Shown piece by piece: positions 11,799-20,418 of a stretch of DNA of 64,000 bases; the stretch's first letter is position 1; the number at the start of each line of letters is the position of its first letter. The stretch spans positions 372,001 through 436,000 of the forward strand of contig OZ241894.1 in assembly GCA_965203575.1 (NCBI GenBank). The letters are read 5' to 3'. A model generated the notes under the pieces. The model was not told the origin of the DNA. It did not search any database and saw only the letters and a list, made by a program, of their open reading frames with translations. The translations under genes were made by a program, and so were the position numbers. The stretch comes from Aldehydirespirator sp965203575 (GTDB lineage: Bacteria > Actinomycetota > Acidimicrobiia > Acidimicrobiales > Aldehydirespiratoraceae).

Positions 11799-12950
11799 CT
11801 ACGCCGGTATCTGCACCACCGGGGTCTTCGGATAGAGCGTCAACGGGCGGCACCCGTCGTCGGTGACGACCAGAAGGTCCTCCACCCTGGCGCCCCCGAC
11901 CCCGGGAAAGTACACGCCGGGCTCGACGGTCAACACATTGCCGGGCTCGAGCACCGCGGTTGATCCCGACACCACCCTGGGCAACTCGTGAACGTCCAGC
12001 CCGACACCGTGTCCCGACCCGTGCACGAAAGCCTCACCCATGCCGGCCTCATCGATGACCGAACGGCAGGCCCCGTCGATCTCGCTCGCCTCCACCCCCG
12101 GGCGCACCGCCTCGACCCCGGCCGACTGGCTGCGACCCACAACCTCCAGCATGGCCTCGGCCCGCTCGCCGGGATCGCCCAGCACGAACGATCGGGTCAT
12201 GTCGCTGCGGTAGCCGTCCACCTCCGCTCCGACGTCGACAACCACCAAGTCGCCGGCCTGCAACTCCCGGTCGGTTGGTAGGGCATGGGGAAGCGCGCTG
12301 TTGGGACCCGAAGCCACGATGGTGTCGTAGGCGGGGCCGGACGCACCGGCGGCGCGGATGGCGTCGTCCAAGGTCTGCTGGATCTCCGCCTCGGTCACCC
12401 CCGGCCGCAGCATCGGCTCAACTGCGGCCAGGGCTTCGTCGGCGATCCTGGCTGCGGCCTGCATACGGGCCAGCTCGGCTGGGTCCTTGACGGCCCGCAG
12501 GCCCTCGACGGCCTCGGTGAGCGGCACCGTGGAGGCATCCACGGCCTCGCTCCAGCGGATCTGCTCGGCCCACGCGACGCTGTCCTCCAGGCCGAGCCGG
12601 GCCACGGCTCCGAGCCGTTCGGCCACCGCGTGGGCGGCCCGGCGGGCCACCACCACCTCCACTTCGTCCGAGCAGCCCGCCCCTGCCAGCTGTGCAGGCG
12701 CCTGCTCGGCGTAGCGGGAGTCGGTGACGAGAAGGGCCTCGCCGGAGCCGAGCACCACGACCGTCCCGTTGGAGCCGGTGAAGCCGGTGAGCCACCGCAC
12801 ATTGGCCGGCTCGGAGATCACCGCCGCATCGACATCCGCCGCGGCCAGCCGGCGCCGGAGCCGTCCGAGACGCCCGTCCACCCGCAACGGCGGCAGGCTC
12901 GGCGCGGTCGCCGGAACCGGCGAGTCGGCGGATCCCGCCGGGGAGTTCAT
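11799..12950 (-). CDS. pepQ: M24 family Xaa-Pro peptidase
   Basis: Cytosolic dinuclear metallopeptidase that cleaves Xaa-Pro bonds. The creatinase-like N-terminal domain (NVRWLTGFTGSNG) precedes the pita-bread domain. The metal ligands are visible: two Asp in VVDVGAEVDGYRSDMTRSF, His in HGSGHGVGLDVHELP, and Glu in TVEPGVYFPGVGGARVEDL. At 383 residues the length is typical. The first 25 residues are Ala/Pro-rich and may not belong to the fold. The ATG overlaps the aroB stop (ATGA). It lies upstream of efp, a conserved pairing. Confidence 0.93.
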   Translation of the reverse strand: MNSPAGSADSPVPATAPSLPPLRVDGRLGRLRRRLAAADVDAAVISEPANVRWLTGFTGSNGTVVVLGSGEALLVTDSRYAEQAPAQLAGAGCSDEVEVVVARRAAHAVAERLGAVARLGLEDSVAWAEQIRWSEAVDASTVPLTEAVEGLRAVKDPAELARMQAAARIADEALAAVEPMLRPGVTEAEIQQTLDDAIRAAGASGPAYDTIVASGPNSALPHALPTDRELQAGDLVVVDVGAEVDGYRSDMTRSFVLGDPGERAEAMLEVVGRSQSAGVEAVRPGVEASEIDGACRSVIDEAGMGEAFVHGSGHGVGLDVHELPRVVSGSTAVLEPGNVLTVEPGVYFPGVGGARVEDLLVVTDDGCRPLTLYPKTPVVQIPA

Positions 12951-13969
12951 CGAACGGCCGCCAGCGCTTCCCGGAGTGTCTCCTCGGGCACGCCCACCAC
13001 CGGCTCCACGCCACGATCCGAGTCGAGCACGAGGGTGACCCCGTCGACGGCCTTCTTGTCCCGGCCGAACAGCGCCAGCAGTTCGTCGTCGTCGAGCACT
13101 GCCGGCAGACGGTCTCCAAGGCCGTAGCCGGACACCACCCGGCGGTGCGCGGCCACCCGCTCGGAGTCGATGCGACCCAGCCGGAGGGCCACCTCAGCCG
13201 CGTACACGAGACCGACGGCCACGGCCTCGCCGTGGCGCAGGTCGTAGCGTCCTGCCGTCTCGATGGCGTGGGCCAGCGTGTGGCCGTAGTTGAGGATGGC
13301 CCGGCGCCCCCCTTCCCGCTCGTCGGCCGCCACTACGTCGGCCTTGATGCGCACGGCCGCGGCGATCCGTTCGTCGAGGTCGAGAGCGTCGAGATCGTCC
13401 CCGCCCAAGAAGTGGTACTTGGCCAGCTCACCCTGACCGCTGCGCAGCTCCCGGGGCGGCAGCGTGGCCAGCGTCTCGGTGTCGCAGAGCACGGCGTGAG
13501 GCTGCCAGAACGCGCCGACGAGGTTCTTGCCCTCCGGCAGGTTGACTCCGGTCTTGCCGCCGATGGCCGCGTCCACCTGGGCCAGCAGCGTGGTGGCCAC
13601 CGAGACATAGCGGATGCCGCGGTGGTAGACGGCGGCCACGAAGCCCGCCAGGTCGGTGACCACTCCCCCGCCGACGGCCACGACCACATCGGACCGGGTG
13701 AAGCCCGCTCGCGACATCGCGCGGCAGAGCCGCTCGACCTCGCTCAGCGACTTGGCCTCCTCGCCGTCGGCGACGGTGAACACAGACTGGTCGAGGCCGC
13801 TGTCGACGGCCCAGCCGATGTTCGACTGGGTGATCACAGCGGCCCGGCGCGCGCCGGGCGGCATCACCGAGTCGAGCCGGGAGCGGACTCCCCTGCCGAC
13901 ATGGACGTCGTAGGAGCGATCGCCCAGCGCGACGGCGACGACATGGGCTTGCGACTCGGACGGCGGCAC
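12947..13969 (-). CDS. aroB: 3-dehydroquinate synthase
   Basis: Second step of the shikimate pathway, DAHP to dehydroquinate, NAD- and metal-dependent. It contains VAVGGGVVTDLAGFVAAVYHRG (NAD site), GKTGVNLPEGKNLVG (substrate site) and the metal-binding NYGHTLAHAIE. At 340 residues the length is normal. The start is GTG at 13969. A strong stem-loop lies just upstream of it. No aroK or aroC lies beside it, unlike in mycobacteria. Confidence 0.96.
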   Translation of the reverse strand: MPPSESQAHVVAVALGDRSYDVHVGRGVRSRLDSVMPPGARRAAVITQSNIGWAVDSGLDQSVFTVADGEEAKSLSEVERLCRAMSRAGFTRSDVVVAVGGGVVTDLAGFVAAVYHRGIRYVSVATTLLAQVDAAIGGKTGVNLPEGKNLVGAFWQPHAVLCDTETLATLPPRELRSGQGELAKYHFLGGDDLDALDLDERIAAAVRIKADVVAADEREGGRRAILNYGHTLAHAIETAGRYDLRHGEAVAVGLVYAAEVALRLGRIDSERVAAHRRVVSGYGLGDRLPAVLDDDELLALFGRDKKAVDGVTLVLDSDRGVEPVVGVPEETLREALAAVR

Positions 13970-13973
13970 CCTG

Positions 13974-14002
13974 AGAGCCTACCGACGCGCCGGTAAGGCT
14001 CT
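13974..14002 (-). promoter_or_regulatory. Stem-loop between aroE and aroB
   Basis: The arms AGAGCCTACCG (13974-13984) and CGGTAAGGCTCT (13991-14002) form an 11-bp stem with one bulge and a six-base loop. No T-tract follows on the minus strand, so a simple terminator is unlikely. The hairpin ends about 4 bp before the aroB GTG and would mask its weak AGG ribosome binding site. It may control aroB translation or separate aroE and aroB mRNAs. Confidence 0.55.
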
Positions 14003-14028
14003 GGACGCGCCGGCTCCGCTACAGCACG

Positions 14029-14889
14029 TCAGTCGGCCCTGCCCGCGACCGCGGCCTGGCGCATCACATCCACCGGCGCTTCGACGCCGGTCCACAGCTC
14101 GAAGGCGGCCGCGGCCTGGTACGCCAGCATCGACAGGCCATTGTGAGCCTCGACGCCCCGCCGCCGCAGGGCAGCCAGCCAGGCCGTCTCCAGCGGCTCG
14201 TACATCAGGTCCACCGCGACCTGGCCCGGTCTCAACAGGGTCGGATCGCAGGGCATGTCGCCTCGCTTCGGGTCGGCCGCAGAGCCCGCCCCCATGCCTA
14301 CCGAGGTCGCGTTGACCACGAGGTCGGCGCCCGCGATGTCGTCGATCGAGCCGGCCCGGCCCGGTTGTCCCGCCTCTCCGGCCGCATTCGCGATGTCCGC
14401 GGCGGCTTGAGCCTTGGACGGCGTTCGGTTGATCACGGCGACCTCAGCCGCGCCGGCCGCGGCCAACCCCCAGGCCACCGCCCGGGCGGCTCCGCCTCCA
14501 CCCAGCAACGCCACCCGAAGGCCTCCGGGTTCCAGCCCGGCGTCGGCCCGCAACCCGGCCATGAAGCCGGCCGCGTCGGTGTTGGCAGCCCGCAGCCGTC
14601 CATCGTCCAGCGGCAGGATGCAGTTGGCCGCGCCGAGCACCTCCACCTCGTCGTCACGCACGTCCGCGGCCTCGGCCACCTCTGCCTTGAGCGGCATGGT
14701 GACCGACAGTCCGGCGAGCTGCAGCACCCGCATCGCCTCCAGGGCGGCCTCTCCACCCCCCGCCGGCACCTCGAACGCGGTGAACACCCAGTCGATGCCG
14801 GTCGCTGCGAAGGCCGCATTGTGGATGGCGGGCGAGCGCGAGTGTCGCACCGGGTCGCCGATCACCGCCGCCACCCGCCGTCCCGGCAT
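14029..14889 (-). CDS. aroE: Shikimate dehydrogenase
   Basis: NADP-dependent reduction of dehydroshikimate. The substrate site GDPVRHSRSPAIHNAAF holds the Ser pair. The catalytic Lys is in MPLKAE and the Asp in NTDAAGF. The dinucleotide loop is GGGGAARAV. At 286 residues the length is typical. The ATG at 14889 overlaps the mltG stop as TGATG. An in-frame TTG six bases upstream is a weaker start. This mltG-aroE pairing is conserved in actinobacteria. Confidence 0.94.
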   Translation of the reverse strand: MPGRRVAAVIGDPVRHSRSPAIHNAAFAATGIDWVFTAFEVPAGGGEAALEAMRVLQLAGLSVTMPLKAEVAEAADVRDDEVEVLGAANCILPLDDGRLRAANTDAAGFMAGLRADAGLEPGGLRVALLGGGGAARAVAWGLAAAGAAEVAVINRTPSKAQAAADIANAAGEAGQPGRAGSIDDIAGADLVVNATSVGMGAGSAADPKRGDMPCDPTLLRPGQVAVDLMYEPLETAWLAALRRRGVEAHNGLSMLAYQAAAAFELWTGVEAPVDVMRQAAVAGRAD

Positions 14890-16379
14890 CAGCAATATCC
14901 GAGCTCGCGGCAGACTTGCACGTTCTCCAGATGCTCCTCGTAGGTCACCGAGAAGCGATGGGCACCGCGGACCCCTCCCTCATCGGTGCGGACGTAGAAC
15001 AGCCAGTCGCCGTCGGCGGGCTGCAGCGCGGCCTCCAGCGACGCCTCTCCCGGCGCCGATATCGGCGTGGGTGGCAGGCCGGACACCACCCGCGTGTTCC
15101 AGGGCGACTCCCGGCGGATGTCGGCGGAGGTGAGATCGGCGCACGACTTGGCCGCGGCGTAGCAGGCGGTGGCGTCGATGTCGAGGCGCATGCCCTCAGC
15201 CAGCCGGTTGTAGATCACCCGTGAGATCTTGGCCCGGTCCTCGGACACCTGAGCCTCCTCCTCGATGAGGCTGGCCACGATGACCACGTCGTAGGGCGCC
15301 AGGCCCAATTCGACGATGTCGGGATGGAGTCCGGGATCCTCTAGCAGACGAGCGAAGCGGCGATCGAACTCGTCGGAGAGGCGCAGCAGGAAACCGTGCT
15401 CGTCGCCGAGGTCGTCGGCGTTGATGTCGTAGGTGGCCGGGAAGAGCATGCCTTCGAGGCTCCTCACCGGAGCGTCGTCGGGCAGGTACGACGCCTCCCG
15501 CACCAGCGACACGTAGGCCGCCTCCAGGTCCTCCCACTCGAAGGCGGGATTCTCCTCCAGGAGGCGGAGGGCCATCTCGCTCCAGCGAAGACCCTCGGGA
15601 ATCCTCACCAGCTCGAACACCTCGGGCAACGGCCCGGAATCAAACACGGTGCGCACCGACTCGAAGTCCATGTTCTCCCAGAGGATGTAGTCGCCCGCCT
15701 CCACCGCTACGACCGTGTCGCACCCCAGGAACCCGGCGATGGTCAGCTCACCGTCGCAGCGCAGCCAGTAGCGGAAGACGGTGGCGTTGGAGATCACCCC
15801 CGAGCTCTGGAGCTCACCGGCGATCTCGTTCACCGACGCTCCCTGGGGAATGGTCAGCTCGACCGCGTCGCCCGGCAGCCCCTCCGGCGTGATCTGGGCG
15901 TCCACCCAGCCGTAGATGCGCCCCCGGACCCATCCCACCGCCAGCACCAGCACCACGACCAGCACCACCAGGCGGGCGAACCCACCCCAGAAGGGGCGAT
16001 AGCGGACCCAGTTGCGGTCGTCGGCGTCATAGACGGGATCGACAATGAAGTCGTCTTCGTCGAGTTGCTCCTCCACCACGACCATCGAGCCCTGGTCGAC
16101 CGTTGACCAGCCGCCCCGGGCGGCGACGACGCTCTGCTCGTCGCGGCGGGCCGCCTTGTGCGCCGCCTTCTTGGGACGCTTCCTGGGAGGTTGGGGCGCC
16201 GCCTTCGGGCGGGCCGCCGCCTTTGGACGGGCCGCCGCCTTAGGACGGGCCGCCGCCTTAGGACGGGCCGCCGCCTTAGGACGGCGCGCCGCCTTCGGGC
16301 GGGCCGCGCCATCAGGACGCCCCGTGATGAAGTTCGACAGCTTTGACGGGCGTCGAGCGCCCTGACCGTGGTCAGCCAC
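14889..16379 (-). CDS. mltG: Endolytic murein transglycosylase MltG
   Basis: Membrane-anchored lytic transglycosylase that cuts nascent peptidoglycan. The order of parts is: a basic N-terminal cytoplasmic tail (1-130) with KAAARP tandem repeats, one TM helix (about 134-151, LVVLVVVLVLAVGWV), a LysM-like region, then the YceG domain. The catalytic Glu is in ASLIEEEAQVSED. The conserved DIDATACYA and SPWNTRVVSGLPPTPISAPG follow. The length of 496 is longer than the family mean because of the repeat tail. It overlaps ruvX by 8 bp. Confidence 0.94.
   Translation of the reverse strand: MADHGQGARRPSKLSNFITGRPDGAARPKAARRPKAAARPKAAARPKAAARPKAAARPKAAPQPPRKRPKKAAHKAARRDEQSVVAARGGWSTVDQGSMVVVEEQLDEDDFIVDPVYDADDRNWVRYRPFWGGFARLVVLVVVLVLAVGWVRGRIYGWVDAQITPEGLPGDAVELTIPQGASVNEIAGELQSSGVISNATVFRYWLRCDGELTIAGFLGCDTVVAVEAGDYILWENMDFESVRTVFDSGPLPEVFELVRIPEGLRWSEMALRLLEENPAFEWEDLEAAYVSLVREASYLPDDAPVRSLEGMLFPATYDINADDLGDEHGFLLRLSDEFDRRFARLLEDPGLHPDIVELGLAPYDVVIVASLIEEEAQVSEDRAKISRVIYNRLAEGMRLDIDATACYAAAKSCADLTSADIRRESPWNTRVVSGLPPTPISAPGEASLEAALQPADGDWLFYVRTDEGGVRGAHRFSVTYEEHLENVQVCRELGYC
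16197..16301 (-). repeat. 18-bp tandem repeat coding KAAARP in MltG
   Basis: About five to six copies of an 18-bp unit encode K-A-A-A-R-P at residues 27-61 of MltG. The units differ at a few positions (RRP, AAPQP at the edges). The repeat makes a Lys/Arg/Pro-rich flexible cytoplasmic tail. Copy number could vary by slippage without shifting the frame. Confidence 0.85.
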
Positions 16380-16794
16380 GGGGCATACCAGCGTCGAGCC
16401 AGGATTGGAGCATCACCGCAGCCGCCACCTGGTCGACAACACCGCGCCTCTGCGGTCCCTTCATCTGCTGCTCCATGAGGCTCCGTTCCGCGATGACGGT
16501 CGTCAACCGCTCATCGTAGGAAACGACAGGCACCTCCAGGAGCCTCTCGAGACGGCCTGTCTCGGCACGGGCAGTTCGAGCGGCCGGCCCCTCGGAGCCG
16601 TCGAGGGAGATCGGCAGCCCGACCACCACGATCTCGGCCTCCCACTGGTGCACCTGATCGGCCATGGCCTGCAGATCGCGGTCGGGATCGCCCGTGCGGA
16701 CGAGCGTCTCGACCGGAGTGGCCACCGTCCCGGCCGAGTCGCACACGGCCACACCGACCCGGCGCTCGCCCAGATCGAGCCCCAGGGCCCGCAC
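16372..16794 (-). CDS. ruvX: Putative pre-16S rRNA nuclease RuvX (YqgF)
   Basis: RNase H-fold nuclease involved in 16S rRNA 5' maturation. The active-site strand is GLDLGERRVGVAVCDSAG near the N-terminus. VVGLPISLDGSEGP and YDERLTT follow. The GTG at 16794 starts one base after the alaS stop (TGA-A-GTG) and gives 140 residues, the normal family length. A longer in-frame ATG at 16902 would add 36 unrelated residues that overlap alaS. It sits between alaS and mltG as in M. tuberculosis. Confidence 0.92.
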   Translation of the reverse strand: MRALGLDLGERRVGVAVCDSAGTVATPVETLVRTGDPDRDLQAMADQVHQWEAEIVVVGLPISLDGSEGPAARTARAETGRLERLLEVPVVSYDERLTTVIAERSLMEQQMKGPQRRGVVDQVAAAVMLQSWLDAGMPRG

Positions 16795-16795
16795 T

Positions 16796-19372
16796 TCAGC
16801 TGATTCCAGCCGCGGCGCGCGCCAACTCGAGGGCCTCGTCCAGACGATCGGCGTCCCTGCCCCCGGCCACGCAGAAGTCGGCCGCGGACTTCCCTCCGCC
16901 ACCGATGGTCTTCTTGGCCTCGCCGATGAGATCGCCGGCGTGGAATCCGCCGCCCTTGGTCGCGGCCGCGGCCAGGGCCGCTCCTCCGGAGTCGAGCGCG
17001 GTGCCGAGAACCACGGCCTTCACTCCGTCGATATCGCGTATCGACGCCGCCAGGTCGCGCAGGCCGTCGCGGCCGACGTCATCGACACGAGCCACCACCA
17101 CGCCGTCCACGGCCGCGGCTGCCAGCTCCGGCGCTCGGCCCAGCGCCACCCGGCGCCGCAGTTCGGCCACCTCGGCCCTCAGCGCCTTCGTCTCGCCCTG
17201 GCGCTTGGCCACGCCATCGGCCAGCTCGGCCGCGGGCACTCCCAGCGACCGGGCCACGTCGTCGATGAGCGACTGCTGGCTGCGCAGCAGGGCGAGCGTG
17301 TCGTGGCCGGTGATGGCCTCCAACCGGCGCATGTTGGCGCCGATCGATGCTTCCGAAGTGATGTGGAACGCCCCGATGTCGCCCAGGGCCCGCACATGGG
17401 TGCCGCCGCACAACTCCACCGAATGGCGGCCGGCTTCGAGCACCCGCACCAACTCGCCGTACTTCTCCCCGAAGAAGGCGATCGCGCCGACCTGCCGGGC
17501 ATGGTCGAAAGTGGTCTCGTAGTGGCGGCACGACTCGTTGCCGAGCACTTCGGAGTTGACCAGGTCCTCCACGTCGGTGATCTGCTCCGCCGTGAGGGCT
17601 TCGTAGTGGCTGAAGTCGAAACGGAGACGGTCGGGACCGACCCAGGATCCCTGCTGCTTCACGTGCTCGCCGAGCACCTCGCGCAGTGCCCAGTGCAGGA
17701 TGTGGGTAGCGGTGTGGTTGCGCCGGATGCCGGCCCGGCGCTCCGCGTCCACCGTCGCGGCGACCTCGTCCCCGACTCGCAGCTCGCCGTCGATGGGCTC
17801 GACGACGTGAAGGTGGAGGTCGGGCACTCCGTAGACGGTGTCGACGACCCGCACCCGGGCTCCGGTCGCCTCGCAGGAGATCTCGCCGGTGTCTCCGATC
17901 TGACCGCCGCTCTCGGCGTAGAACGGCGTGCGGTCCAGAACGACCCGACCGTCGGCCGCGTACAGCACCCGGCCGACCGACGTCAGCTCGGCCCGGCCAC
18001 AGAACTCGGTGGGTCCGGCAGCCGAGAAGAGAGCCACGAACGGGGCCACGTCGTCGGCGGCAGCCACCGAGCGGGCACTGCGGGCCCGCTCCTGCTGCTG
18101 CGACATCGCGGCCGCGAAGCCTTCGGTGTCGACCTCCACGCCTCTCTCGGCCGCTATCTCGACAGTGACCTCGAGAGGGAAGCCGTAGGTGTCGTGCAGC
18201 AGGAACGCGACCTCGCCGTCGATCGGCTGGCCGGGGGCGAGGGCGTCCAGGCGACCGTCGAGGATGGTCTGCCCGGTGCGCAGCGTCTGGCGGAAGCGCT
18301 GCTCCTCGCGGTCGATCACGTCGCGCACGTAGCCGTGGTTGCGGACCAGGTCCGGGTAGGCCTCGGCCATCACCTCCACCACCGCGTCGACCATTCCCCC
18401 CATGACCGGCTCCTCCACCCCCAGCAGGTAGGCATGGCGCACGGCTCGACGGATGATGCGCCGCAGCACGTAGCCGCGGTCCTCGTTGGAGGGGAACACC
18501 CCGTCACTGACCAGCAGGGACGTGGAACGGGCATGGTCGGCGAGGATCCGGAGCGACACGTCGCGGGCCTCGGACTCGCCCAGCTTGGCATCGGAGAGGC
18601 GCTGGGCCGCGTCGAGCAGGGCGACGAACTCGTCGGTCTCCCACACCGAATCGACGCCCTGGAGCACGGCCACGGTGCGCTCCAGGCCCAGGCCGGTGTC
18701 GATCGAGGGCTTGGGCAGCGGCATCTCCTCACCGTCGGGAGTGCTCTCGAACTGCATGAACACCAGGTTCCAGACCTCGATGTAGCGCTCCTCGCCGCCG
18801 TGGGCGGGTCCGCCGCCGGGCCCGTACTCGGGTCCCTTGTCCCAGAAGATCTCCGAGCACGGCCCGCAGGGACCCACGTCGGCCATTCGCCAGTAGTTGT
18901 CCTCGCCCAGGCGCTGGACCCGCTCGGCGGGCACGCCGACCTCGTCCCGCCAGATGGCCTCGGCCTCGTCGTCGCTGAGGTGCACCGTCACCCACAGCCG
19001 CTCAGGATCGAGGCCGAACACCCCGGTCACGAGCTCCCAGGCCCAGGCGCAGGCGTCGGACTTGAAGTAGTCGCCGAAGCTGAAGTTGCCGAGCATCTCG
19101 AAGAAGGTCAGGTGGCGGGAGGTGCGCCCGATCTCGTCGAGGTCGTTGTGCTTGCCGCCGGCCCGCACGCATTTCTGCACGGTGACCGCCCGCGAGAAAG
19201 GGGGCTGCTGCTCGCCGGTGAAGTACGTCTTGAACGGCACCATCCCGGCCACCGTGAACAGCAGCGTGGGGTCGTGGGGGATCAGGCTGGCCGACGGATG
19301 GTGGGTGTGGCCCCGCTCGACGAAGAAGTCGACGAAGGCTTTGCGGACCTCGGCCGCGGTCATCGACTTCAT
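16796..19372 (-). CDS. alaS: Alanyl-tRNA synthetase
   Basis: Charges tRNA-Ala and edits Ser/Gly mischarging. At 858 residues it is full length. The catalytic domain begins RKAFVDFFVERGHTHHPSAS and includes TVAGMVPFKTYF. The editing domain has NHTATHILHWAL and CGGTHVRALGDI, both zinc-binding signatures. The C-Ala domain ends VKAVVLGTALDSGG ... GGGGKSAADFCVAGG. The upstream DUF6167-like gene overlaps its start by 4 bp. Confidence 0.97.
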   Translation of the reverse strand: MKSMTAAEVRKAFVDFFVERGHTHHPSASLIPHDPTLLFTVAGMVPFKTYFTGEQQPPFSRAVTVQKCVRAGGKHNDLDEIGRTSRHLTFFEMLGNFSFGDYFKSDACAWAWELVTGVFGLDPERLWVTVHLSDDEAEAIWRDEVGVPAERVQRLGEDNYWRMADVGPCGPCSEIFWDKGPEYGPGGGPAHGGEERYIEVWNLVFMQFESTPDGEEMPLPKPSIDTGLGLERTVAVLQGVDSVWETDEFVALLDAAQRLSDAKLGESEARDVSLRILADHARSTSLLVSDGVFPSNEDRGYVLRRIIRRAVRHAYLLGVEEPVMGGMVDAVVEVMAEAYPDLVRNHGYVRDVIDREEQRFRQTLRTGQTILDGRLDALAPGQPIDGEVAFLLHDTYGFPLEVTVEIAAERGVEVDTEGFAAAMSQQQERARSARSVAAADDVAPFVALFSAAGPTEFCGRAELTSVGRVLYAADGRVVLDRTPFYAESGGQIGDTGEISCEATGARVRVVDTVYGVPDLHLHVVEPIDGELRVGDEVAATVDAERRAGIRRNHTATHILHWALREVLGEHVKQQGSWVGPDRLRFDFSHYEALTAEQITDVEDLVNSEVLGNESCRHYETTFDHARQVGAIAFFGEKYGELVRVLEAGRHSVELCGGTHVRALGDIGAFHITSEASIGANMRRLEAITGHDTLALLRSQQSLIDDVARSLGVPAAELADGVAKRQGETKALRAEVAELRRRVALGRAPELAAAAVDGVVVARVDDVGRDGLRDLAASIRDIDGVKAVVLGTALDSGGAALAAAATKGGGFHAGDLIGEAKKTIGGGGKSAADFCVAGGRDADRLDEALELARAAAGIS

Positions 19373-19707
19373 GTCGCGTCGGTCCCGGTCGTGGACTGCT
19401 CGTCGCCGGACAGGGACCCGTCGTCGCCGATCAGTTCCGACTCGGTGCGGTGCATCGCCTCACGTCCCTCGGCGACGGCCTGGCGTAGATCGTCGGCGAT
19501 GCGCCGGGCCTCGCGTCCGAGGTTCCTGGCGCTGTCGGCCGCGGTCTGCTGGGCCCGGCTGGCAGCCTGGCGCGACCGATCGGCCACCGCGCTTCGCACA
19601 TTGGCGGGCGCGTAGCGCTCCGCGGCCTCACGAGCCTTGCTGCGCAGCCAGGCCGCCGTCCCCAGCCCGGCCACATAGCCCGCACCGAGCCACCACATGC
19701 GCCTCAT
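19369..19707 (-). CDS. Small membrane-anchored protein (DUF6167-like)
   Basis: A 112-residue protein with one N-terminal TM segment (MWWLGAGYVAGLGTAAWL) followed by a charged, Ala-rich, probably helical region and an acidic Thr/Ser tail. Sequence style and position (DUF948 gene, this gene, alaS) match the DUF6167 protein found upstream of actinobacterial alaS. Function is unknown. It overlaps alaS by 4 bp at its stop and the DUF948-like gene by 4 bp at its start. Confidence 0.72.
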   Translation of the reverse strand: MRRMWWLGAGYVAGLGTAAWLRSKAREAAERYAPANVRSAVADRSRQAASRAQQTAADSARNLGREARRIADDLRQAVAEGREAMHRTESELIGDDGSLSGDEQSTTGTDAT

Positions 19708-20312
19708 CGGGATGTCCCCCGCTCCTGTTCGCTGCGCTCACGGGCCGCTCGGGCCACGGCCTCGCCCGTATGGGCCGAATACGCTCCCCTACTCGCTCGG
19801 CCTCTGCGCCTCCTGGTCCGGGTCCGCCCGGTGCGGCCGGACCCGCCGGGGCCGGCCGCAGCGGGGCGGTCGGAAGCGGTGGCCCTCACCGCGGTTGAGA
19901 TCTCTCGGCTCGCCGCCGAGGGAGCGCCGGCCGCGAGATCGAGCTCCCGGCGATGGCGGCGACGCTCGCGCAGGCGCCGGCCGGCCTGGCCCGCGCCCGA
20001 CACCAGCGACAGCCCCTTGATCAGCGGCGGCGCGAAGGCCCGGTAGGTCAGGCGGCTGGCATGGTCCGCGGTGGCCGCGATGCGCTCGGCCCGCCCGATC
20101 ACCCGGTCCACCCGGTGAAGCTCCGCGTCGGCCTTGGTGACCGTGGTGCGGAGATCGTCGACCATGGGCAGCGCCGAGTCCCGCAGGTCGTCGACCACAT
20201 CGCGCAGTTCGCGCATAGTCCGCACCAGCGACACCACGGCCAAGGTCAGCACCACCACCGTCGCCAGGCACACGACGGTCACGATCACGGCAGCCAGGTC
20301 GACAGCGCTCAC
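19704..20312 (-). CDS. DUF948-like membrane protein
   Basis: A 202-residue protein with an N-terminal TM helix (AAVIVTVVCLATVVVLTLAVVSLV). It is followed by a heptad-like region (RTMRELRDVVDDLRDSALPMVDDLRTTVTKADAELHRVD, residues about 31-69) typical of DUF948, then an Arg-rich tail. Function is unknown. The last 17 residues (GEAVARAARERSEQERG) are encoded by the dispersed GC-rich repeat and are unlikely to belong to the original protein. The order with the next gene and alaS is conserved in actinobacteria. Confidence 0.75.
   Translation of the reverse strand: MSAVDLAAVIVTVVCLATVVVLTLAVVSLVRTMRELRDVVDDLRDSALPMVDDLRTTVTKADAELHRVDRVIGRAERIAATADHASRLTYRAFAPPLIKGLSLVSGAGQAGRRLRERRRHRRELDLAAGAPSAASREISTAVRATASDRPAAAGPGGSGRTGRTRTRRRRGRASRGAYSAHTGEAVARAARERSEQERGTSR
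19716..19770 (-). repeat. Dispersed GC-rich repeat, copy A
   Basis: This copy contains the shared core TTCGCTGCGCTCACGGGCC and continues through GCTCGGGCCACGGCCTCGCCCGTA. It encodes the C-terminal tail of the DUF948-like protein. Near-identical copies lie at 45752-45800, 47325-47361 (partial) and 51716-51771 (opposite orientation). A degenerate piece is at about 20383-20405. Confidence 0.85.
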
Positions 20313-20418
20313 CCAGTCAAGATACCGGCAAGCCAGGATGCCGAGCGATTGGGCCGCAGGTCAGAGAATATCGCCTGAGGCCGAGCAAGGCCGCGCCCGA
20401 GCGGCCCGTCTCCCCAGG

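Noticed and set aside
16664..19615. A 983-codon plus-strand frame opposite alaS
   Set aside because: Shadow of AlaRS; no motifs, and composition typical of antisense frames.
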